Part shown: one piece after another, positions 50,748 through 59,700 of the stretch
How the letters are laid out: each line of letters opens with the position of its first letter
Numbering within the stretch: the first letter of the stretch is position 1
Assembly: GCA_048262455.1 (NCBI GenBank)
Contig: JBLXFD010000002.1
Span: 62,001-126,000 of the forward strand
Length of the DNA stretch: 64,000 nt
Source of the DNA: Psychromarinibacter sp048262455
GTDB taxonomy: Bacteria > Pseudomonadota > Alphaproteobacteria > Rhodobacterales > Rhodobacteraceae
Direction of reading: 5' to 3'
Notes under the pieces: generated by a model
Database searches by the model: none
The model's input: only the letters and a program-made list of their open reading frames with translations
What the model was told of the DNA's origin: nothing
Program-made: the position numbers and the translations under genes

Positions 50748-53700
50748 ATGTGTCTACTCATCAGAAACTGGTGCCGGGGTCTTACCCCGTTGCTTCTGTC
50801 TCTCGCCCTGTTCGGCACCTTCAGCCTCGCGGCTGCCATCGCCCAACCGGCGCCGGCGGGTCTCACGATCCGCAACACCGCAGAGGCCACCTATTTCAAC
50901 ACGCGTCTCGGCGTGGTCGAATATGTCCGGTCGAACACCGTCTCGGCCACCGTCGCCCCGGTTCCGGCCTACGAGTTTTCCGGCACCGGCACCCTGGTCC
51001 TGGCCCGCGGCAGTTCCTCCGTCCACCACTACGAAGTCACCAACGTCGGCAACGCCGACCTGATGATGGAATTCGGCGTGGCGATGGACGACGCCTCCGG
51101 CGCCATCGCCGAAAGCGGGTTGTACCACGACGCCAACCGCAACGGCATCATCGATGCCGCCGATGTGTCGATCGAGACCGGCGACGCCATGCCGCTGCCC
51201 GTGGGCGCGCGGATGTCGCTGCTCCAGACTGTCGAGGTCTCTCCCGACGCGTCGCCCGGCGACGTGGTGACGTCGGAACTGGTCGCCTCCGGCACCGCCA
51301 TGGGGGCCCCGGCCATCGTCACCGCTTACGGAAGCGCGAACGGCAGCGTCCGCATCGTCGCCGCCACCTTGAAGCTGGAGAAGGGCTTCAGCCTTCGTGA
51401 GACCGCCGAGGGTACGCGGATCACCTATGCCCTGCGGCTGTTCAACAACTCCACCAGCGCCGTGGCCGCCTATGCCGAGGTGGACGGCACCCCGATCCTT
51501 GTGGACGGCGCCGCCGTGCACGGCGTGCTGGTCGACGATCCCGTGCCGCTCAACACCCGTTTCGTCTCGGCCGGCAGCACCACATCTTTGACGGCGCTCT
51601 ACCACCTTCAGGGCGCGCCCGAGCTGCAATACCTGTCGCAGCCGCCGCTGGACCCGGCGGAGGTGGACAGGGTCGCCTTCCTTCACCACGGCGACTACCC
51701 GGTCGGCCAGTTCCGGGAGGTGACCTTCATCGTGCTGCGCCCGGCCGCGCTGGGCGCCGCCGAGGTGCACAACACGGCGAAGACCTTTGTCGGCGGCGGA
51801 TCGGCCCCGATCCCCGTGCCGTCCAACCTGGTGATGGTTCCGGCGGCTGGCGCGGCGGGAATCGACCTGCAGTTCACCGACCCGGGCAGCGGGCTTCCGG
51901 CCAACTACGGCGAGACCGGCAGCGACACCGCCTTGCGCGCCGTCTCCGGCGCCTGCAACACCAGCCACGGCATCGACGAGATCCTGATCGAGGTGCGCAG
52001 CCGCCTGACCGGCGACGCCGAATACATTGCGGCCTTCGAGACCGGTGCGAACACCGGGGTCTTCGAGACCGCACCGCTGCCCGTGGCCGAGATGTCCGTT
52101 CCCCTGTCGGGAGACGGGGTGATCGCCTCGACCAGCGGCGACACCATGACCGGAAGGGTGATCTGCGAGGGCCTGTCGGCCACGGCCGACCTGCTGATCT
52201 CGCCAGGCTTCTTCGTCTTCGACAGCGTGACCAACGCGGCCGTGGCAGGCGCCATGATCGAGGTGCGGGACGCTTCCGGCAACAGCATGACCACCGCCAG
52301 TACCGGAGCCGACGGCTTTGCCGCCATGGGCGAGATGCCCGCCGGGGAATACGTGCTGGAGGTGCGACCGCCCGCCGAGTTCAGCTTTCCCTCCGTGCGC
52401 TCCGGCTTTGCCGGCTACGGGCGCCTGGTGGACACGAAGGCCTCTTACGGGTTCGCCTTCACCCATTCCGGCGGCCCGCTGGCGCTGATCGACATCCCGC
52501 TGGACCCGTTCTACGGCGTGCCGCTTACCCTGGAGAAGACGGCGAACAAGGCCAAGGTGCAGGTGGGCGAGTTCGTGCTCTACACCCTGACCGCCACGAA
52601 CAACATGAACCAGGCGCTGATCCAGGGCCGGATCACGGACTACCTGCCGCGCAACGCCGTGCTGGTCGGGGGCACGGTCCGGCTGGACGGGAACAGCATC
52701 GACGACCCGCAAGTCGACCGCGGCGGCGCGCTGGTCTTCGATCTGGGCGACATGGCCCCGCTTGAAAGCGTGACGCTGGAATACGTACTGCGCTTCACCC
52801 CCACGACCAAGAGCGGCGACCGGATCAACCGCGCGGAGCTGCACGGTTTCCAGGCGGGCACCGGCCAGTACCGCGTTTCCAACATCGCGCGGGCGCGGGT
52901 CCGGTTGAACGCCGAGGGCGGCGTGTTTTCCCGCGAGGCGACGGTGATCGGGACGGTGTTCCTCGACTGCAACGAGAACGGGCTGATGGACGAGGGCACC
53001 GAGGTGGGCGTACCGGGCGTGCGCATCGTGACCCAGCAGGGGCTGGCGGTGGTCACCGACCGCGACGGAAAGTACTCGCTTTTCGGGCTGAAGCCGATGA
53101 GCCACGTGCTGGCGCTGCAATCCTCGACCCTGCCGGAACACGCAACCCCGCGCGTGTCGCGGGTGGCCGACATGCTGCGGCCGGGCTCGCGGCTGGTGGC
53201 ATTGAAGCGGGGGGAGCTTCGGGCCGAGATGTTCCCCCTCGCCGGCTGCTCGCCCGCCGCCTTCGCGGAGGTTCGCCGCCGCGTCGAGGCGCTGGACGGG
53301 CGCGGCGAGACGGAGGGCAACCTGATGGGAGACCTGCCGATCGCCGCGGGCGCCGCCGACAATCGGTCGGTGCGGTCCGAGGCCGGGCTGGCCACCACCA
53401 CGCAGATCTATGGCGACACTGACACGGTCGATGCGGCCTTCGGCGTCCAAGCCGACCCCGCGGGAGAAGCGGGCCCCGCCCCGGCGGGCCCCCTCGACAC
53501 GATCATCAAGGAGCTGGGGAGCGGCTTCGGCTTCATCGACATCGCCGACGGCGCCCGGGTTCTGCGCCGCAGCATGAAGCTGCGGGTCAAGGGGCCCGCG
53601 GACCTGACGCTGAAGCTGGAGGTGAACGGGCAGGAGGTCGGCAACGACAGGGTGGGCGAGCACGCGGTCTGGGAAGGCGGGAACCTGCAGGCGAAGGAAT

Positions 53701-56486
53701 ACATCGCGCTGCGGCTCAACCCCGGAATAAACCGGCTGCGCCTGACCGGGGTCGACGGCTTCGGCATCATGCGCAAGGAGGCCGAGATGACCCTCACGGC
53801 GCCGGGCGATCCTGCCGGAATCGAGATCGTCGCGCCGCCCGAGATGCAGGCCTCTCCCGGGGGCGCGGTGCCCGTGGTGGTCCGCATCCTCGACGGGCGC
53901 GGCAACCCGGTACAGGCCTCTGCGGTGGTGACGCTGGAGGCGCGCAATGCCCGTTGGGACGTGGCCGACATCCGCGACGACCAGCCCGGGATCCAGGCCT
54001 ACATCGACAACGGCGAGGCGACCTTCGACCTGCTGGCGCCCCAGAACGCCGGGCCCGAGACCATCGGGGTGCGCAGCGGCTTCGGAACGGACGAGGCGCG
54101 CATCTTGTTCAAGCCGGATCTCGAAGACCGCATCCTCGTCGGCATCATCGAGGGCTCTGTCGGCCTGAGGAACGGTGAGGTGCATATCGACGAGCAGTCC
54201 ATCAGCCCGTTCGAGGACACGGTGGCGGGCCTGCGCGGGGAGCTGTACCTCAAGGGCCAGATTCGCGGGGACGCGCTTCTGACCCTGCGGTACTCCTCGG
54301 ACCGCGACACCGAGGACCGGCTGTTCCGGGACATCCGCGCCGACGAGTACTACCCGGTCTACGGCGACAATTCCGAACGGGGCTTCGACGCGCAATCCTC
54401 GAACAACCTCTTCGTCCGGGTCGAAAAAGGGGCGAGCTACATCCTGTACGGCGACATCGCCATCGAGCCGGAGGACCGGGCCTTCGAACTCGGCGGCTAC
54501 CGCGATGTCACCACCGGCGCGAAGGCGCATTGGGAGGGGGAATCTGCCCGGGTGACGGTCTTCGCCGCGCGCACCGCCCAACAGAGCCGGATCATCGAAT
54601 TCCGCGGCCGCGGCATCTCGGGGCCTTATGACGTGGATCTCGCGGATTTCCGCGAAGGCTCCGACCAGGTGGACATCCTGGTGCGCGACGCCGACACCGG
54701 CGAGATCCTTTCCACCCGGCGGCTGCGCCGGCTGATCGACTACACGCTGGACTACTTCCGCGACACCATCGTCTTCGACTACCCCATCCGGCAGGCGGAT
54801 GATGACGGGAACCCGGTGTCGGTGCGCGTGAGCTACCAGACCGAGGGCGCGGGGCGGGAAACCTACTGGCTCTACGGCGCCGAGGGCGTCGTGGACCTGG
54901 GTGACGAGACTCGGGCCGGGGTGCGGGTGATCCGCTCTGACGGGCCGGAAAGCAGCGACGAGCGGTTCGGCATCGACGCCGGTTTTGTCGAGCACCGGAT
55001 CGGCGAGGACGCCACCGTGCAGGTCGAGATCGCCCGCTCCGAGGATGGCGCGGGGCTGGAGGGCACGGCGGTGCGCCTGGCCTATGAGCACGCGACCGAC
55101 GAGGCGCGTTTCCGGCTGGAGGCCGCGCGTGCCAGCGAGGGTTTCGCGCCGCCGGCATCGCCCCTCCAGCCCGGCACTGATACCATCCGGCTGAGCGCCG
55201 AGCGGCGGCTTGGCGAGACTTCGACGCTGGCGGCCGGGGCCGAGTATATCCATGACCGCGTCAACAACGCCGAGCGTGTCAATGCCGACCTGAGCCTGCG
55301 CCGAGTGATCAGCGACACCATCACCCGGACCGACGGGCTGCGCTGGTCTCGCGACCTGCGCCGGGGGGCGGAGGACGGGACCGATTTCCTGTGGTTGCAA
55401 TCGGCGGAGTGGCACCCGGAGGCGATTCCGGGGGTGAAGCTGGACTTCGATCTCGAGATACCGCTGCTGGGCGTCGACCAGGGCACGCTGCGGACGGGCG
55501 GCGAGTATCAGCGGCGCGAGGGGCTGCGCTACTTCGGGCAGGTGGAGCTGTCCTTCGGCCCGCTGGGGGACAGGTTCACCTGGGCCCGCTTCGGCGTCGA
55601 CTACCGTATCAACAACTGGCTGACCGGCCGCTCCGAGATGGACTCTACCGCCGATCGGTCCACCCAGATGATCCAGGGCTTCGGCGGGAAATGGCAGCTG
55701 AACGAGCGTCACTCGCTGCGGGCAGACCTGGAGCACAGCTTTGACCTGGGCGTGCCGGACAGTGCGCTGACGAGCCTCGCCTTGGGGACGAAGTGGAACT
55801 CGGAGAACGGCAACTGGGTGGGCGAAGCTTCGCTGGACCAGACATTCGAGGCTGCAGGCTATACCGCCTTCGGCGATCTCGGCATCGCCGGCCAGTTCAG
55901 CCCCGACCTGACCCTCCTGGCGCGCAGCCGCTATGCCTATGACGGGCGGGGGGAGGGGCCGGACCGGCATCGCCACCGCCTGCGCGCGGGGATGGCCTAC
56001 CGCCCGAGGACCGAGGCGCGCCTGAACGTGCTGGCCTGGTACGAGAACCGGCTGGACATCCAGGATTCGCGCAGCGTCGATCATCTCTGGTCGGTGGCGG
56101 GCACCTGGGACGCGAACTCGCGCCTGCGGCTGAACGGGCGATATGCCGGGCAGTGGAGCAGCCAGAGCTATGACAACGGCAGCGAAGCCACCGGCCTGAT
56201 GCACCTGGCCCAAGGCGGGTTGACCGGCGAGGTGCTGCGCGACCGGCTGGAAGCATCGGTCAATCTGTTCCAGATGTGGGACAACAGCGGCTACTCCACC
56301 CAGGCGCTGGGCTTCGAGGCCGGGTTCGTCGTGGACGAAGGGGCGATGCTGTCGGTGGGGTACAACCGGTCGGTCGAGGACCAGCCTTACGACACGCCCT
56401 TCTATGACGACGGGTTCTATTTCAAGCTGCGGCTGAAGCTGGACGACAGCCTCTGGGATGACCTGGACCGGTTCCTCGGGGACTGA
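50748..56486 (+). CDS. giant DUF11/SdrD-B protein with C-terminal beta-barrel-like domain
   Basis: The product is 1,912 residues. A signal peptide (cleavage near AIAQ) is followed by an N-terminal module like that of the 885-residue protein (NTAEATYFNT...VRSNTVSATV). A DUF11 unit near residues 610-730 (LEKTANKAKVQVGEFVLYTL) and an SdrD-B-like unit (FLDCNENGLMDEG, TDRDGKYSLFG) follow. Ig-like sections come next, and after about residue 1150 roughly 750 residues of alternating polar/hydrophobic strands with many Arg/Tyr/Trp, as in an outer-membrane barrel (AAGAEYIHDRV, YFGQVELSFGP). It may anchor itself and export or display partners. The ATG at 50748 is preferred because it opens the signal peptide. 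Confidence 0.78.
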   Translation: MCLLIRNWCRGLTPLLLSLALFGTFSLAAAIAQPAPAGLTIRNTAEATYFNTRLGVVEYVRSNTVSATVAPVPAYEFSGTGTLVLARGSSSVHHYEVTNVGNADLMMEFGVAMDDASGAIAESGLYHDANRNGIIDAADVSIETGDAMPLPVGARMSLLQTVEVSPDASPGDVVTSELVASGTAMGAPAIVTAYGSANGSVRIVAATLKLEKGFSLRETAEGTRITYALRLFNNSTSAVAAYAEVDGTPILVDGAAVHGVLVDDPVPLNTRFVSAGSTTSLTALYHLQGAPELQYLSQPPLDPAEVDRVAFLHHGDYPVGQFREVTFIVLRPAALGAAEVHNTAKTFVGGGSAPIPVPSNLVMVPAAGAAGIDLQFTDPGSGLPANYGETGSDTALRAVSGACNTSHGIDEILIEVRSRLTGDAEYIAAFETGANTGVFETAPLPVAEMSVPLSGDGVIASTSGDTMTGRVICEGLSATADLLISPGFFVFDSVTNAAVAGAMIEVRDASGNSMTTASTGADGFAAMGEMPAGEYVLEVRPPAEFSFPSVRSGFAGYGRLVDTKASYGFAFTHSGGPLALIDIPLDPFYGVPLTLEKTANKAKVQVGEFVLYTLTATNNMNQALIQGRITDYLPRNAVLVGGTVRLDGNSIDDPQVDRGGALVFDLGDMAPLESVTLEYVLRFTPTTKSGDRINRAELHGFQAGTGQYRVSNIARARVRLNAEGGVFSREATVIGTVFLDCNENGLMDEGTEVGVPGVRIVTQQGLAVVTDRDGKYSLFGLKPMSHVLALQSSTLPEHATPRVSRVADMLRPGSRLVALKRGELRAEMFPLAGCSPAAFAEVRRRVEALDGRGETEGNLMGDLPIAAGAADNRSVRSEAGLATTTQIYGDTDTVDAAFGVQADPAGEAGPAPAGPLDTIIKELGSGFGFIDIADGARVLRRSMKLRVKGPADLTLKLEVNGQEVGNDRVGEHAVWEGGNLQAKEYIALRLNPGINRLRLTGVDGFGIMRKEAEMTLTAPGDPAGIEIVAPPEMQASPGGAVPVVVRILDGRGNPVQASAVVTLEARNARWDVADIRDDQPGIQAYIDNGEATFDLLAPQNAGPETIGVRSGFGTDEARILFKPDLEDRILVGIIEGSVGLRNGEVHIDEQSISPFEDTVAGLRGELYLKGQIRGDALLTLRYSSDRDTEDRLFRDIRADEYYPVYGDNSERGFDAQSSNNLFVRVEKGASYILYGDIAIEPEDRAFELGGYRDVTTGAKAHWEGESARVTVFAARTAQQSRIIEFRGRGISGPYDVDLADFREGSDQVDILVRDADTGEILSTRRLRRLIDYTLDYFRDTIVFDYPIRQADDDGNPVSVRVSYQTEGAGRETYWLYGAEGVVDLGDETRAGVRVIRSDGPESSDERFGIDAGFVEHRIGEDATVQVEIARSEDGAGLEGTAVRLAYEHATDEARFRLEAARASEGFAPPASPLQPGTDTIRLSAERRLGETSTLAAGAEYIHDRVNNAERVNADLSLRRVISDTITRTDGLRWSRDLRRGAEDGTDFLWLQSAEWHPEAIPGVKLDFDLEIPLLGVDQGTLRTGGEYQRREGLRYFGQVELSFGPLGDRFTWARFGVDYRINNWLTGRSEMDSTADRSTQMIQGFGGKWQLNERHSLRADLEHSFDLGVPDSALTSLALGTKWNSENGNWVGEASLDQTFEAAGYTAFGDLGIAGQFSPDLTLLARSRYAYDGRGEGPDRHRHRLRAGMAYRPRTEARLNVLAWYENRLDIQDSRSVDHLWSVAGTWDANSRLRLNGRYAGQWSSQSYDNGSEATGLMHLAQGGLTGEVLRDRLEASVNLFQMWDNSGYSTQALGFEAGFVVDEGAMLSVGYNRSVEDQPYDTPFYDDGFYFKLRLKLDDSLWDDLDRFLGD

Positions 56487-56716
56487 GAGAGGTTTGACGC
56501 GCCGCAGCGGTTGAGCGGGTGGCTTGATCGGTAGCCGGCGGTGCCGGTTCGGTGCGCCCGCGCAAAGTCGGAAATCTCTTCAGCAAGCAAGCGGGTGCCT
56601 CCAGCATCATGCGTGATCTGGATCTTCCAGATATGGGGGACGCCGCGAGGGCAGGGGCGGTGGAACCTGCGTCGTGCTGTCCCACCGCCTGCCTACCCGC
56701 ACCGACCGCCTCGCCC

Positions 56717-59700
56717 TCAGGGGTCGATCCGGACCTTGAAGGTCACCGATCCATCCGACGCCGGGGGGTAGCTGCCGGAGCAGTCCCAGCGAAGGGGCCC
56801 CTGGTACCCGGCGACGTTGGTGGCCGGCACCGCCACCGCGCAGCTCAGCGCGCCGCCGACTGCGACCGGGCTGGGCACCGGCTCTGACAGGCTGGTGTAG
56901 GCCGGGGTCCTGTCGAAGATGATCACGTCGGTCGCGGCGTTGTCGCCGAGATTCTGCAGGCGGATGCGGTATTCCAGCACGTCGCCCCCGGCACCGGCGT
57001 TGGAGCTGCTCTCGGGCGAGCCCTGGGTTTCGTTTCGGACCGTCTTGGTCAGCTTGAGCTGCCCCGCGCCCCCGCCCGTTTCCACCCGGTCCCGGTTGCT
57101 GGCGACATGGGTCACGCCGGTGCCGCCGAAGGTTGTGGTGGCATCCAGCCTGTAGGTCAGGTTCGCCCCGGACCCGGCCGCGCCGCCCGCCATCACCCGC
57201 GAAATGACACACAGCCTGTCGCCCGCGACCACCGCGACGGGATCGTTCAGCGGGCTGTCGGGCTCGCCGTCGCAGTTGGTGTCGGAATAGAGCGCGGCGC
57301 TGTAGGTGTTCTCCGGCACCATGCTGACCAGGTTGTAGCTGAACACCACGCTGCCGGTGCTGGTCGCCACGTAGCTGTGCGGCAGGAGCGCGATCTGCCC
57401 CGCCCCGACGGACACGATCTGGTTCTCGGTCAGGCGCGGCGCCGCGACGAGGCCGAAATCGAGACCGGCGTAGTCGGTCTCGGCGGCCGGCGTGAACTCG
57501 TAGCGCCCGTCGCGGGGATCGGGATCCACCAGGGCGGGAAGGCCGGATTTCGTTTCCGACACCGGCACGTAGCCGTCGGCGCCGGTCACGCTGAGGACGA
57601 TCGGCCCGCTGTGATCGGCGGCGAGGGGGTAGGACCATGTGCCGTCGGGGGCGACGATGGGCGCCGCGATGGTGCCGCCGGTGCCATCGGTGATCAGCAG
57701 CGGAACACCCGGTCCGCCGGTCTCGGCGCCGTTCAGCAGCCCGTCGTGGGCGGTGCCGCCGCCGGCGCCGTTGTCGAGGAAGATCCGGCCCGACAGCTGC
57801 CGCGCGCCGGTGCGCAGGGCGATGGCGTAGCTGTCCTCGTCGTCGTCGGCCAAGCCGTCGTTGAAGTCGTCCACCGCGGCGCCGACGTTGGGATCGCTGT
57901 CGCGGTCCTCCAGTGAACTGGCGATGATCTCGACCGAGTTGACGTGGTTGCCGCTGGACAGCATCCGCACGGTGATCCGCAGGGTCTCGATCGCGCCCGG
58001 CAGGATCTCGTCGACGAACCACAGCCCCGTGGCGGGGTCGTAGTAGTCGCCGGTGGCGGGGGCGTCGTCGCTGACGTACTGGAAGCCCGAGGGCAGCTTC
58101 TCGATCACCGTGACCCCCGAGGGAGAGCCGGGGCCGGCGTTGTTGACGGTGATCACGAAGTCGATGAGGTCCCCCGGCGCGGCCTGTGTGATCACGGTAT
58201 TGCCGCCGTTGTTGTAGGCAACCTTGGTGATCGACAGGTCGGATTCCTGCGGGTCGAAGCCGAAATCGATGTCGGGCGTGTCGCCGAAGGGCGTGATGGC
58301 CACGCCCACCACCGGATTCGAGGTGCCAATCTGCGCGCCCGGCGGCAGGTCGGTATCGTTCACGTCCACCTCGAGCCGGTAGGTCGAGCCGGGAGAGAGG
58401 TCGCCCACGGAGTAGGTGCCGTCCGCCAGCGTCTCCACCGACTTGAGGAAGAGGTCGTCGGCGAGGTTGTTGGGGGTGCCCCGGTCGTCGTAGACACTGA
58501 TGGAGATGCCGCCGCCAAGGTTGATCTCGGCCCCGTCCTTCGCGTCCGACCCGTCCTGGTCGATGTAGACGTTGCCCGAGGCGCTGCCGTAGGGGATCGC
58601 CGAGGGTCCGCGGCAGGAGGCGCCGTCGTTGTTGCCGCCTTCCTCGTCCTCGCTGATGGCAAGCAGCTGGCCCACGCCGGTCACCGTGTCGATCAGGTAG
58701 ATGCCGTTGTTGTCGTTGTCGTAGGCGTACATGCGGCCGGCGTCGTCGAACCATATCGCCTCGAATGTGCCGGTGTAGTTGGCGGGGCCGAACAGTGTCA
58801 CGGTTTCCGTACCGACGCTGGGGTTGCCGTTGTTCGCGGAGAACCGGAAGACCTGCCCGGTATCGGCGTCGATCCCGTAGATCAGGCCGTCGATCTCGTT
58901 GTAGGCGATGTCGGCGGCTTTCACCCTGAGGTTCAGTTCCAGCGTCCCGAGGTCGACGGTGGCATTCGGGTTCGCCAGGTCCAGCAACTGGTAGGAATCG
59001 TCGTCGATCTTGTAGATCATCACGCCGCTCGGAAGGATGTCGCCGGCGTTGGAGCCTTTCTCGGCCGAGCCGGGCACGTCCGGCAACTGGGCGAAGGTGC
59101 CGGAGCCGTCCAGCCGCCAAAGCTCCCGCTGGCCCTCCCGCACCGCGTAGAGGTAGCCGTCGACCTCGCTGTAGCCCCAGCCGCCGTACAGATCCTCGGT
59201 GGTGGAGCCGACATTCTGGAGGTTGAGGGTGTAGCCGCTCAGGCCCGTGGAGAACACCAGCCGCTTCAGCGTCGAGTTCGCCCCGGCGATCTGGTAGAGT
59301 CCGGCGTCACAGGTTACCGGCGGGGCGTCGCCGGAGATCGTCAGCGTGTAATCCTCGACCTCGCCGTCCAGCGCCAGCTGCACAACGCCGGCGGTGGTCG
59401 ACCAGCGAAACCGCGCGAAGGTGGGGAACAGCGTCGCGCCGGCGGGCACGTTGACGTCGAATACGATGACGCCGTTCAGCAGCCCGTCCTTGTCGCCGGC
59501 AGAGCCGTCCTGCAGGTCGGCGGCGATCATGTCCGCCGCGTCGAAGCTGCCGTCGCCGTCGAAGTCGATCCAGGCCTGCAGGTAGGCCACCGCCCCGGTG
59601 ACACCGCTGACGCCGCCGGTGACCTCGTTGACCGTCACGCTGATCTCGGAGGTGCCGCCCTGGAAGAGCTGCGGCAGGACCACGCCGTCCTCGTCGTCGC

